A stretch of 12,809 nucleotides of DNA from 66-474 sp035249465 (GTDB lineage Bacteria > Pseudomonadota > Gammaproteobacteria > Xanthomonadales > Rhodanobacteraceae): positions 1-12,809 of the forward strand of contig DATFGL010000104.1 in NCBI GenBank assembly GCA_035249465.1. Reading direction: 5' to 3'. Positions 6,081 to 12,809 of the stretch are shown one piece after another. The position numbers were made by a program, and so were the translations under genes. Position 1 is the first letter of the stretch; every line of letters starts with the position of its first letter. The notes below the pieces were generated by a model. It searched no databases and was not told the DNA's origin. It was given only the letters and a program-made list of their open reading frames with translations.

Positions 6081-8099
6081 ATGAAGCTTGCACTGCGTGG
6101 CATGGTGGGGGTTTTGCTGTGCGTGTTCGCCGTTGCTGCATTGGCAGCGGATCCTGTGTCGTTCACCGATCTTGCGCGGCATGCGCGCTACAAGATGGTG
6201 AAGATCTCCCCCGATGGCACGCACATCGCCGCGACGTCGGTGCTCGACAATGGCCAGACCGTCCTGACGCTGATCAACCTGGTTACCAAGAAGGGCGTCA
6301 ATATCACGCCGCGCGAAGGCGACGATGTGCTGGATTTCTGGTGGGCGTCGTCAGAGTACGTGGTCTACACCGAGGCCCTGCATCAAGGCGGCTGGGACAT
6401 CCCTGTCGCGACCGGCGAGTTGTACAGCGTGGAGGCCGATGGCGGCAGCCCGACGATGCTGTACGGCTACCGGATGGACACCATGCAGACCGGAAGCAAC
6501 ATCCGGCACGCCACGGCCGAGAACGGCACCGCGCAATTCCTGTCGCGCATCGACGGCGACCCCGACCATCTTCTCGCGACGGTGACCAGCTGGGACGCAT
6601 CCGGTTCGGCTGGCGCCCTCTCCGCCGTCTACCGCATGGACGTGCGCAATGGCGACAAGGTCCGCGTTGCCGGCGCACCGATGCGGGAGGCGTCCTTCCT
6701 GGCCGACCATCACGGTCATGTCCGGCTCGCGGTGGGCGACGACTTGCAGGGCAACCGCCTGATCTACATCCGGCCTCCCGAGGGCGGTGATTGGGAGCCT
6801 CTGGTGCAGGCCGGGAATGATCGCGATTGGCCGATCGCATTCAGCGCCGACGACAAGACGGTCTGGTTCCAGTGTCCGGGTGCGCCGGGGTTCGGCATCT
6901 GCAAGTTCGATCCGGCCACGCGTACGATGACCCACGCGTGGAGCAATCCGCACGTCGAGGCCACGGGTCTGGCGCAAGGTTTGGCCAATGATTCGGTAAT
7001 CGGCGTCGAGTTCACCGACGGCCGCCCGGCCGTTTCGGTGTTCGACAACCAGGCGTCCGGCGTGAAGGCGTTGGTCGAGTTGATGCAGCAATACCCGGGC
7101 GAGGACGTGGATTTCGTGTCCGGCACCGACGACGGCAGCAAGGCCATCGCGCTGGTGGAAGCCGACGTCGATCCCGGCACGTTCTTCCTGTACGACCGCG
7201 CCACGGACAAGTTCACTCCGCTGTTGCAGCGTGCGGCCTGGATCGATCCGAACCAGCTCGGCCGCTCGGAGCCATTCACCTTCAGGACGCGCGATGGCTT
7301 GAGTGAACAGGGTTATGTCACCTACCCGCCCGGCAAGGACAACGCGAAAAACCTGCCGACGGTGGTGTTCGTGCACGGCGGCCCGTACGGCATCCGCGAC
7401 TGGTGGGAATACGATCCCTACGTGCAGGCGATGGCGACGCGCGGCTATGCGGTGCTGCAGGTGAACTATCGCGGTTCCGGCGGCTACGGCTTCGACTTCG
7501 AGAAGGCTGGCTGGAACCAGTGGGGCGGCAAGATGCAGGACGACGTTACCGATGCCACCCGCTGGGCGATCGCGAAGGGCATCGCCGATCCGCACCGCAT
7601 CTGCATCTACGGCGGCAGTTACGGTGGCTACGCGGCGCTGGAAGGTGCGGTGTCGGTGCCCGAGCTCTACAGGTGCGCGATCGGCTACGTCGGCGTCTAC
7701 AACCTGCCGGAGATGCTGTCGCGCCGGGATTCCGCGCAGACGCTCTACAGCGAGCGCTACTGGCAGCGCACGGTGGGCACGGATGAAACGACGCTGGCGC
7801 AGCATTCGCCTGTCTACCAACTGGGCAACCTCAAGGCGAAAGTGATGCTGGTCGTGGGTGGCCGCGACACCATCGTGTTGCCCTCGCAAGGCCAGGAAAT
7901 GCACATGACAATGCTGAAGCGCAAGATCCCCCACGAATGGCTGTACAAGCCCGACGAATGGCACGGCTTTTACGATGAGAAAAACATTGCCGAGCTGTTC
8001 CGGAAAGTGGATGCGTTCCTGGATGCGAACATCGGGCCGGGCGCCGGCTCATCGGCGAGTCCCACAACGGCTGTGCCGGCGCATGCAGCGGCCCATTGA
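6081..8099 (+). CDS. secreted S9-family serine peptidase (prolyl oligopeptidase-like), copy 1
   Basis: A 672-aa alpha/beta-hydrolase peptidase of family S9, probably an exported amino- or oligopeptidase acting in the periplasm; the substrate is unknown. A signal peptide is clear: MKLALR, then a hydrophobic stretch ending ALA|AD near residue 22-23. Residues about 24-400 form an N-terminal region with 'KISPDG'-type strands expected for a beta-propeller. The catalytic domain follows: HGGP oxyanion segment (His432), nucleophile Ser513 in GGSYGGYAAL, Asp596 in GGRDTIV, and His628 in EWHGFY. The ATG at 6081 has GGGGAG 4 nt upstream. The gap to ileS is 40 bp with no evident terminator, so read-through from ileS is possible. 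It is closely similar to the next gene over its whole length and ends with an Ala/Pro-rich tail (about 658-672) that the paralogue lacks. Confidence 0.9.
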   Translation: MKLALRGMVGVLLCVFAVAALAADPVSFTDLARHARYKMVKISPDGTHIAATSVLDNGQTVLTLINLVTKKGVNITPREGDDVLDFWWASSEYVVYTEALHQGGWDIPVATGELYSVEADGGSPTMLYGYRMDTMQTGSNIRHATAENGTAQFLSRIDGDPDHLLATVTSWDASGSAGALSAVYRMDVRNGDKVRVAGAPMREASFLADHHGHVRLAVGDDLQGNRLIYIRPPEGGDWEPLVQAGNDRDWPIAFSADDKTVWFQCPGAPGFGICKFDPATRTMTHAWSNPHVEATGLAQGLANDSVIGVEFTDGRPAVSVFDNQASGVKALVELMQQYPGEDVDFVSGTDDGSKAIALVEADVDPGTFFLYDRATDKFTPLLQRAAWIDPNQLGRSEPFTFRTRDGLSEQGYVTYPPGKDNAKNLPTVVFVHGGPYGIRDWWEYDPYVQAMATRGYAVLQVNYRGSGGYGFDFEKAGWNQWGGKMQDDVTDATRWAIAKGIADPHRICIYGGSYGGYAALEGAVSVPELYRCAIGYVGVYNLPEMLSRRDSAQTLYSERYWQRTVGTDETTLAQHSPVYQLGNLKAKVMLVVGGRDTIVLPSQGQEMHMTMLKRKIPHEWLYKPDEWHGFYDEKNIAELFRKVDAFLDANIGPGAGSSASPTTAVPAHAAAH

Positions 8100-8114
8100 G
8101 TTCATATCCATCAA

Positions 8115-8130
8115 CTGCCTTCACAGGCAG
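8115..8130. other. small perfect hairpin between the two S9 peptidase genes
   Basis: CTGCCT (8115-8120) and AGGCAG (8125-8130) are exact reverse complements with a TCAC loop. It lies in the 43-bp gap before the preferred GTG start of copy 2 and has no following T-run. The AGGCAG arm is also the only purine-rich ribosome-site candidate for that GTG, so the hairpin could mask it. A chance occurrence is possible with a 6-bp stem. Confidence 0.35.
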
Positions 8131-8142
8131 GCGTCAATAATC

Positions 8143-10065
8143 GTGCGGCTCGCCGCACTGGTTCTGTTGCTGCTGCCTGCCTGTGGTGTCGCGGCGGCCC
8201 CGGTTTCGTTCGCCGATCTCGCGCAACACCCGCGTTACCAAGCGGTCAAGATCTCGCCCGATGGCCGGTATGTCGCAGCGACGGCCGTGGTCAGGGATCG
8301 CACGATGTTGTCAGTGGTCAGGTTGGCCGATCTGAAGGGGTATAACCTTGAGCCGCATGACAATGCGGATGTAGTCGATTTCTGGTGGGTGTCGCCAACC
8401 CGCATCATCTACACGCAGGGTGTTAGGGACAGCAATTTCGACGTACCGCTCGCGGATGGCCAGCTTTTCGGGGTCAATGCGGATGGTGGCGGCCGGGATC
8501 TGTTGTACGGTTACGGTTCCTACAATCCGTACTACGGAACGGCCGATCTCATTTCCACCATACCGGGCGATCCTGGACACGTCCTGGTTGCGGTTGCGAA
8601 CGTGGATGCGGCCACACCGGACGGTGTGTTGCCGCTGGTGGAGAAGATGAGCGTCACCAGCGGGCAGATGACGAAGGTCATGACTGCGCCGGCCCGCAAT
8701 GTCGGCTTCATCGCGGATCACGCGGGCCATGTCCGCTTTGCGTATGGCGTGGACAATGAAGACAACATCAGGGTTTATATCCATCCCGCTGGAGAAGGCG
8801 ATTGGCAGTTGCTGTCTGAACTCGGTGCCCGTCGCGATTTCCCGCTCGCGTTCGACGCTGGTGACGAGTTCGCCTACTTCGACTGCAACGTCCCGGCGGG
8901 ATTCGGTATTTGTACGTGGGATCCGGCGACGCGCAAGCTGACCACCGTCTGGAGCAATCCGCACGTGACGGCGACGGGCCTTGCATCGGGCCCGGCGGAA
9001 GATCATTTCATCGGCGTGAATTTCGAGGACGGTCGTCCGGGCGTGGCCTTGTTCGATCCGCATGCTCCCGGTGCCGAAGTGCTGATCAGCCTGATGCAAC
9101 AACTTCCTGGCGAGAGTGTTCAGTTCGTCTCATCTACGCGTGACGGTTCCAAGGCGATCGTGGTTGTTGGGTCCGATACCGATCCGGGTAGTTTCTATCT
9201 GTACGATCGGGCCTCGCGCACGCTCAGACCGCTGTTTCGAGTCGCGCCATGGATCGATCCCGGGAAGATGGCAGCGAAGCAGCCGTTCGAGTTTTCCGCG
9301 CGCGACGGCATGAAACTGCAGGGCTACGTGACGTATCCGCCGGGGCGGGAAAATGCAAAAGGCCTGCCGCTGGTGGTCTACGTGCATGGCGGCCCCTATG
9401 GCGTCCGCGACTGGTGGGACTACGACCCGGATGTGCAGGCCGTCGCCACGCGCGGTTACGCGGTGTTGCAGGTGAATTACCGCGGTTCGGGAGGATATGG
9501 CTATGCCTTCCAGAAGGCTGGTTGGCGCCAGTGGGGAGGCAAGATGCAGGATGACGTCGCCGACGCCACCCGTTGGGCCATCGCGCAGGGCGTCGCCGAC
9601 CCAAATCGGATTTGCATCTACGGCGCAAGCTACGGTGGCTATGCAGCGCTGGAAGGCGCGGTCAAGGATCCGGAACTGTACAAGTGCGCGATCGGTTACG
9701 TCGGTATTTACGATCTCGGCCTGATGTACCAGCGGGGCGACATTCCGGATACGACCTACGGCAAGGACTACCTTGAGCGGGTACTGGGTACGGATCGAAA
9801 GACGCTGGCAGCGCTTTCACCCGTCACTCAGGTTGACCGCCTGAAGGCCAAGGTGATGCTGATCGTCGGCGGCGAGGATGGGCGCGTGCCGCCGTTGCAG
9901 GGCCAGGAGATGCGCAAGGCCCTGCGTGCCAGGGACATTCCATGCGAGTGGCTGTATCGCGACAAGGAAGCCCACGGTTTCTACAAGGAAGCGAACGTTG
10001 CCGACTTGTATGCCAAGGTGGATGCATTTCTGGACGCGAACATCGGACCGGGGACGGCGCACTAA
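8143..10065 (+). CDS. secreted S9-family serine peptidase (prolyl oligopeptidase-like), copy 2
   Basis: A paralogue of the gene before it, with the same plan: signal peptide, propeller-like N-terminal region and S9 catalytic domain with HGGP (His415), Ser496 in GASYGGYAAL, Asp579 in GGEDGRVP and His611 in EAHGFY. I prefer the GTG start at 8143 (640 aa): it puts a compact signal peptide (R, then ALVLLLL, cleavage near VAA|AP) in register with copy 1. An in-frame ATG at 8083 would overlap copy 1 by 17 nt and add 20 polar residues. LPAC at 11-14 resembles a lipobox, but Pro at -2 is unusual, so lipoprotein anchoring is only a possibility. The first half uses more A/T-ending and AGG codons than its neighbours. 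The 3' end overlaps the convergent downstream gene by 4 nt. Confidence 0.88.
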   Translation: MRLAALVLLLLPACGVAAAPVSFADLAQHPRYQAVKISPDGRYVAATAVVRDRTMLSVVRLADLKGYNLEPHDNADVVDFWWVSPTRIIYTQGVRDSNFDVPLADGQLFGVNADGGGRDLLYGYGSYNPYYGTADLISTIPGDPGHVLVAVANVDAATPDGVLPLVEKMSVTSGQMTKVMTAPARNVGFIADHAGHVRFAYGVDNEDNIRVYIHPAGEGDWQLLSELGARRDFPLAFDAGDEFAYFDCNVPAGFGICTWDPATRKLTTVWSNPHVTATGLASGPAEDHFIGVNFEDGRPGVALFDPHAPGAEVLISLMQQLPGESVQFVSSTRDGSKAIVVVGSDTDPGSFYLYDRASRTLRPLFRVAPWIDPGKMAAKQPFEFSARDGMKLQGYVTYPPGRENAKGLPLVVYVHGGPYGVRDWWDYDPDVQAVATRGYAVLQVNYRGSGGYGYAFQKAGWRQWGGKMQDDVADATRWAIAQGVADPNRICIYGASYGGYAALEGAVKDPELYKCAIGYVGIYDLGLMYQRGDIPDTTYGKDYLERVLGTDRKTLAALSPVTQVDRLKAKVMLIVGGEDGRVPPLQGQEMRKALRARDIPCEWLYRDKEAHGFYKEANVADLYAKVDAFLDANIGPGTAH

Positions 10066-11321
10066 CCCAAGTCCCAATCCCCAATTCGACCCATTCGTAT
10101 CCGGTTGGCGAACAGCGAGAACGCCAGCTTCGCTGCGAGGCCTTGCGAGCGTTGTATCCACGGCGGCAGGTATTTCGGCGGTGCGACGGAGCCATCCGCG
10201 AAACACGGCCGCAACGCGATGGCGTCATCCAGCGCGAGCTTGCCCGCGAACAGGTGCTGCATCAGATCCAGCCGGCGTCGCTTGAAAGCCCAGCGGAAAA
10301 AGGTGTGCACCGTGAGCAGCCCCGCGAGATACACGTTGTCCTTGGTGAATGCCGCGCCGCCGGTGACCGGCACGCCGCGATAGACGCGTTGCGTGGAATA
10401 GAAACTGTCGGCGACGTTCTGTCCGTGCGCGCGGAACCAGCGGTACACCTCCACGAAATCCGCGCCCGACAGGGCCATGTCGATCGCAAGGATGCGCAGG
10501 CTGATCCGCTGCAGGCGCGCGATGTCGATCGAACCCGACATCAGTTCCGCGAATACCGCCAGGCCCTCCTGGGTCGCGGTTGCGCGCGGTGCGGTGCGCG
10601 AGAGTGATTTCAATACCGGCTGCGCGCGTCCGTTGCGCGCGGTGAGCGTGTGCACGAAAGCTTCGTGGGCCAGCAGCTGCGAACGGTCGTACTCGGAAAA
10701 ACACGTTGCCCCGCGCAGGCGGATGCGTGTGGCGCCCGCGGCGGCTTTCGAGGTCAGCTCGGGGTCGATCTCCACGCGCACCGTGGCGGCACCGAAGCAG
10801 GCGTCCACTTCGGCCTGCACTTCGTCGCGCAACACTTCCGCGGGAATGCAGTATTCGGCTTCCGGCAGCGCTTCGCCGTTTCCGAGTTCCTCGGCGATTT
10901 CGAGGAACCAGCGCGCGGCGTCGAGATTCGTCTGCGTGCCACCGGGCAATGCATCGCCGGGCTTGCCGTAAAGCTCGATGGAAGGTGCGGTGACGCCGTC
11001 CGTGCCGACCGCCTCAAGCATGCGCGCCGCGGTTTGCCATGATGCCGCGCTGCGCTGGAGGTACGCGCCGAGCGGGCGCGACGCATCGGCTGCGGATGCG
11101 ATCGCATCCAGCTCCGAACGTTGCGCGGAAAAATCCGGCGGATGATATTCGAAGCGCGGAAGGGTTTCGCGGCCGTGGTGCAGGTCATCCAGGAAACGCC
11201 GTTCGACCGCCGCCGGCCACGCCACGGTGTCGAGCACGCGGAGGCCGCGCACCGCTTCCACCAGCCGTTTGTCGAGTGTGGCGCAGCGACGCAGGGTGGC
11301 GTTTGGCGCGGCGCTCTTCAT
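10062..11321 (-). CDS. QEGLA-motif (DUF1704) protein, putative zinc metallopeptidase
   Basis: A 419-aa protein of the family annotated in databases as 'flavohemoglobin expression-modulating QEGLA motif protein' (DUF1704); the role in bacteria is unproven. It shows HEAFVH (219-224), an HExxxH zinc-site pattern, then TQEGLAVFAE (250-259) and a conserved block QRVYRGVP...FTKDNVYLAGL (311-335). No signal peptide is evident, so it is probably cytoplasmic. The eukaryotic MATCAP tubulin tyrosine carboxypeptidases belong to the same family and use an HExxxH site, which suggests a carboxypeptidase-like activity. The ATG at 11321 lies 9 nt after the rsgA stop, so the two form an operon; only a weak GAG-type ribosome site is visible. 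The C-terminal residues IGDWDLG are encoded by the G-run tract at 10066-10092, and the stop overlaps the convergent peptidase gene. Confidence 0.85.
   Translation of the reverse strand: MKSAAPNATLRRCATLDKRLVEAVRGLRVLDTVAWPAAVERRFLDDLHHGRETLPRFEYHPPDFSAQRSELDAIASAADASRPLGAYLQRSAASWQTAARMLEAVGTDGVTAPSIELYGKPGDALPGGTQTNLDAARWFLEIAEELGNGEALPEAEYCIPAEVLRDEVQAEVDACFGAATVRVEIDPELTSKAAAGATRIRLRGATCFSEYDRSQLLAHEAFVHTLTARNGRAQPVLKSLSRTAPRATATQEGLAVFAELMSGSIDIARLQRISLRILAIDMALSGADFVEVYRWFRAHGQNVADSFYSTQRVYRGVPVTGGAAFTKDNVYLAGLLTVHTFFRWAFKRRRLDLMQHLFAGKLALDDAIALRPCFADGSVAPPKYLPPWIQRSQGLAAKLAFSLFANRIRMGRIGDWDLG
10066..10092 (-). other. G-quadruplex motif at the convergent gene ends
   Basis: On the minus strand four G-runs of 3, 4, 3 and 3 are separated by loops of 7, 3 and 4 nt, which fits the G3+N1-7 pattern. 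It lies in the last codons of the leftward QEGLA gene, so the G-rich strand is also its mRNA. The repeated 'GATTGGG/GACTTGGG' texture resembles simple intergenic tracts seen in Xanthomonadaceae (from memory). No intrinsic terminator is visible between the two convergent genes, so this tract could take part in transcript ending. Confidence 0.5.
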
Positions 11322-11330
11322 GCGGCGCCG

Positions 11331-12458
11331 CTACTCGCGTTCCTGCCAGCCGCGGTGCCGCTGCGGGCGGATCGGTTCGTGGCTGCCGCGCAGGCGATCC
11401 TCGAAACGCGCGGCCTGTTCCTCGCGCTGGTCGCGCAACTTCAGGTAATGCCGCCAGCGGTCGTGGTCGAGTTCGCCCGCATCTAGCGCTTCGCGCACCG
11501 CACAGCCGGGCTCGTTGCCGTGACCGCAGTCGGCGAAGCGGCACTGCTCGGTCAGCGCGTCGATGTCGTCGAACAGTTCGAGTTCTTCGTCGCCGGTCAA
11601 TTTCAATTCGCGCATGCCGGGGGTGTCGATCAGGCACGCGCCACGGGGCAACGGCAGCAACGCGCGGTGGGTGGTGGTGTGGCGGCCGCGGTCGTCGCCG
11701 GCGCGGGTCGCCGCGGTGGCCATGCGATCTTCGCCCAGCAAGGTGTTGGTGAGGGTGGATTTGCCGGCGCCGGATGAACCCACCAGCGCGACGGTCGTCG
11801 CGGGTGCCAGGTGTGCTTCCAGTGCGGTGGCACTCGCCGCATCCTTGCCGTTGATCGCGACAACGGGTGTATCGGCGGGCAGGCGCTTGCGCAGCGCATC
11901 GATCGCCGCGTTGGCTTCGGCGGCATCGGCCATGTCGCACTTGGTCAACACGACGACCGCGCGTGCGCCCGAGCCTTCGACGAGCGCGAGGTAGCGCTCG
12001 ATGCGCGCGGGATTGAAGTCGCCATCCAGGCCCGTCAGCACGCACACCACGTCGATGTTGGTGGCGATGATCTGGCGTTGGTATTTTTCACCCGCGGCCG
12101 CGCGCTCGAACACGCCGCGGCGCGGGAGGACTTCCACGATATGCGGCGGCGCGCCGGTTTCGATGATCACGAAATCGCCGACCGCGGGCCGGGCGGCGGG
12201 ATCGAGGTTGCGTTTCAGGAATTTCGGCGCCGGTTGCACGTTGAAGGCGTGTTCGCCGTCGTGGACTTCGTAGCCGGCGCGGTGTTGCGCCGACACGCGG
12301 GTCAGCATGTGTCCGGGCGGCAGCGACGGGAGCGCGCCTTGCCAGCCGACGCGCTGCAGGGCTGGAGGGGATTGCGTGGAAGCGGTTGCCATGGCGGGGG
12401 ATTGCCCGTCCAATGAGTCGGTTTGGGTGTTTGCGGACGCCTCAATCGGCGCTAGCAT
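11331..12458 (-). CDS. rsgA: small ribosomal subunit biogenesis GTPase RsgA
   Basis: RsgA is a circularly permuted GTPase that binds the maturing 30S subunit and releases assembly factors; it is cytoplasmic. The 375-aa product has an N-terminal OB fold, then G4 as TKCD (172-175), P-loop GSSGAGKST (227-235), switch I GRHTTTHR (258-265) and G3 DTPG (278-281). The zinc-binding end has Cys306, Cys311, His313 and Cys319, with spacing identical to E. coli RsgA. The ATG at 12458 is chosen because GAGGGA lies 6 nt upstream; a further in-frame ATG at 12392 (353 aa) has no good ribosome site. The open frame extends to 12668, but that part runs through a repeat. The first roughly 35 residues are low-complexity and not part of the fold. 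It is followed 9 nt later by the QEGLA gene. Confidence 0.94.
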   Translation of the reverse strand: MLAPIEASANTQTDSLDGQSPAMATASTQSPPALQRVGWQGALPSLPPGHMLTRVSAQHRAGYEVHDGEHAFNVQPAPKFLKRNLDPAARPAVGDFVIIETGAPPHIVEVLPRRGVFERAAAGEKYQRQIIATNIDVVCVLTGLDGDFNPARIERYLALVEGSGARAVVVLTKCDMADAAEANAAIDALRKRLPADTPVVAINGKDAASATALEAHLAPATTVALVGSSGAGKSTLTNTLLGEDRMATAATRAGDDRGRHTTTHRALLPLPRGACLIDTPGMRELKLTGDEELELFDDIDALTEQCRFADCGHGNEPGCAVREALDAGELDHDRWRHYLKLRDQREEQAARFEDRLRGSHEPIRPQRHRGWQERE

Positions 12459-12464
12459 GCCCGA

Positions 12465-12470
12465 TCCCTC
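12465..12470 (-). promoter_or_regulatory. ribosome binding site deciding the rsgA start
   Basis: The minus strand reads GAGGGA, 6 nt before the ATG at 12456-12458. It is the best Shine-Dalgarno match near any of the in-frame ATGs at 12666, 12591, 12492, 12456 and 12390, and it supports the 375-aa form. Confidence 0.6.
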
Positions 12471-12582
12471 GATCGTTTGCAGCCATGCACGCATCCCCCG
12501 TTCATCCGGGCTTCCATCTCGCGCGGGTCCGCTACGAGATGCGCAGGGTGCTCGCACACCACCCGCGTTCGAGGTGGCGTGA

Positions 12583-12656
12583 TTTTCTCCCATCTCCCGT
12601 CGGGGGAGGCGGCGCGAAGCACCGAGCGCGTAGCGCCGGGGTGAGGGTAAGAGTCT
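12583..12656. repeat. REP-like dispersed intergenic repeat
   Basis: Read on the minus strand it begins CTCTTACCCTCACCCC and ends CGGGAGATGGGAGAAAA, the texture of dispersed palindromic repeats common between genes of Xanthomonadales and other GC-rich Proteobacteria (recognition from memory). It holds two hairpins: CTCCC/GGGAG (12594-12598 with 12604-12608) and GGCGC/GCGCC (12611-12615 with 12633-12637). It occupies the rsgA/SGNH divergent gap and ends just before the ATG at 12661. The rest of the gap (12459-12582) shows no clear promoter. Confidence 0.65.
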
Positions 12657-12660
12657 TGCG

Positions 12661-12809
12661 ATGAGCATATTCCTTGCACTGGGCGACTCCTACACCATCG
12701 GCGAAGGCGTGGCACCCAGCGAGCGTTGGCCCGCGCAACTGGTGGCGCGATTGCGCAACGAAGGCATCGACATCGCCGACCCGGTGATCGTGGCCACCAC
12801 CGGATGGAC
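12661..12809 (+). CDS. SGNH/GDSL-family hydrolase, 5' part only
   Basis: The 49 complete codons visible give an N-terminus with block I of the SGNH family, ALGDSYTIGEG (6-16), where Ser10 would be the nucleophile. The frame is still open at the window end. Such enzymes are esterases or lipases; the substrate cannot be told from this fragment. No signal peptide is visible, so a cytoplasmic enzyme is likely. The ATG at 12661 has only a weak AAGAG (12649-12653) upstream, and this lies inside the REP-like repeat. A short frame at 12485-12664 overlaps the start as ATGA. Confidence 0.85.
   Translation, partial: MSIFLALGDSYTIGEGVAPSERWPAQLVARLRNEGIDIADPVIVATTGW

Noticed and set aside
2969..6166. 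A 1065-codon open frame antisense to all of ileS
   Set aside because: Long antisense frames are expected opposite GC-rich genes with strong codon bias. It has no recognisable motifs, whereas ileS on the plus strand has every diagnostic motif.
6351..7964. A 537-codon open frame antisense to the first S9 peptidase
   Set aside because: Shadow of the plus-strand gene; no domain-like sequence, and the sense frame contains the full catalytic triad and signal peptide.
7975..8142. Upstream start codons for the second S9 peptidase
   Set aside because: The start at 7975 overlaps the catalytic end of copy 1 in another frame. ATG at 8083 is possible but lacks a ribosome site and displaces the signal peptide.
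8008..8142. Possible lipoprotein signal (LPAC) in copy 2 as a link to the missing lspA
   Set aside because: Proline at -2 is atypical for a lipobox, and a type I site (VAA|AP) follows directly, so I do not build on it.
12459..12668. 70-residue N-terminal extension of RsgA
   Set aside because: It is read through the REP-like repeat, is low-complexity, and lacks a ribosome site at its start; GAGGGA supports 12458.

Overview
The window is a GC-rich chromosomal segment that looks like a gammaproteobacterium of the Xanthomonadales, probably the Rhodanobacteraceae/Xanthomonadaceae. This placement is an inference from GC-rich third codon positions, the pcnB-folK and ribF-ileS pairs, secreted S9 peptidases with 'VSF.DLA..PRY'-type N-termini, and a REP-like dispersed repeat of a kind common in that order. 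I see no phage, transposase, CRISPR or plasmid genes. Most of it is housekeeping, with an accessory insertion-like block in the middle.

Layout. A complete tRNA-Glu(CTC) is encoded leftward at 1-76. It diverges from pcnB (poly(A) polymerase I), which is followed 3 nt later by folK (HPPK, folate synthesis). The tRNA/pcnB gap holds a symmetric AT-rich -10-like core and a perfect 9-bp palindrome. A 139-bp gap after folK contains two mutually exclusive hairpins and then a sigma70-like promoter whose expected start point falls on the ATG of ribF, so ribF may have a leaderless mRNA. ribF (riboflavin kinase/FAD synthetase) overlaps ileS (isoleucyl-tRNA synthetase) by 4 nt.

In most gammaproteobacteria lspA follows ileS. 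Here two tandem, clearly paralogous secreted serine peptidases of family S9 occupy 6081-10065, and no lspA is present. The second peptidase converges, with a 4-nt overlap, on a leftward operon of rsgA (ribosome small-subunit GTPase) and a QEGLA-motif (DUF1704) protein. That protein carries an HExxxH...QEGLA arrangement like the eukaryotic MATCAP tubulin carboxypeptidases. The convergent overlap holds a C-run/G-run tract that fits a canonical G-quadruplex motif on the minus strand.

Right end. rsgA diverges from a truncated SGNH/GDSL-hydrolase gene that begins at 12661 and leaves the window. A REP-like imperfect repeat sits in this divergent gap and ends within a few bases of the hydrolase start.

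Together the housekeeping genes serve RNA turnover, folate and flavin cofactor supply, tRNA charging and 30S maturation. The two S9 peptidases are probably periplasmic or secreted peptide-degrading enzymes. I did not find a convincing new multi-gene system; the points most worth a second look are the leaderless ribF, the lspA-position replacement by duplicated peptidases, the MATCAP-like protein and the regulatory-looking intergenic structures.
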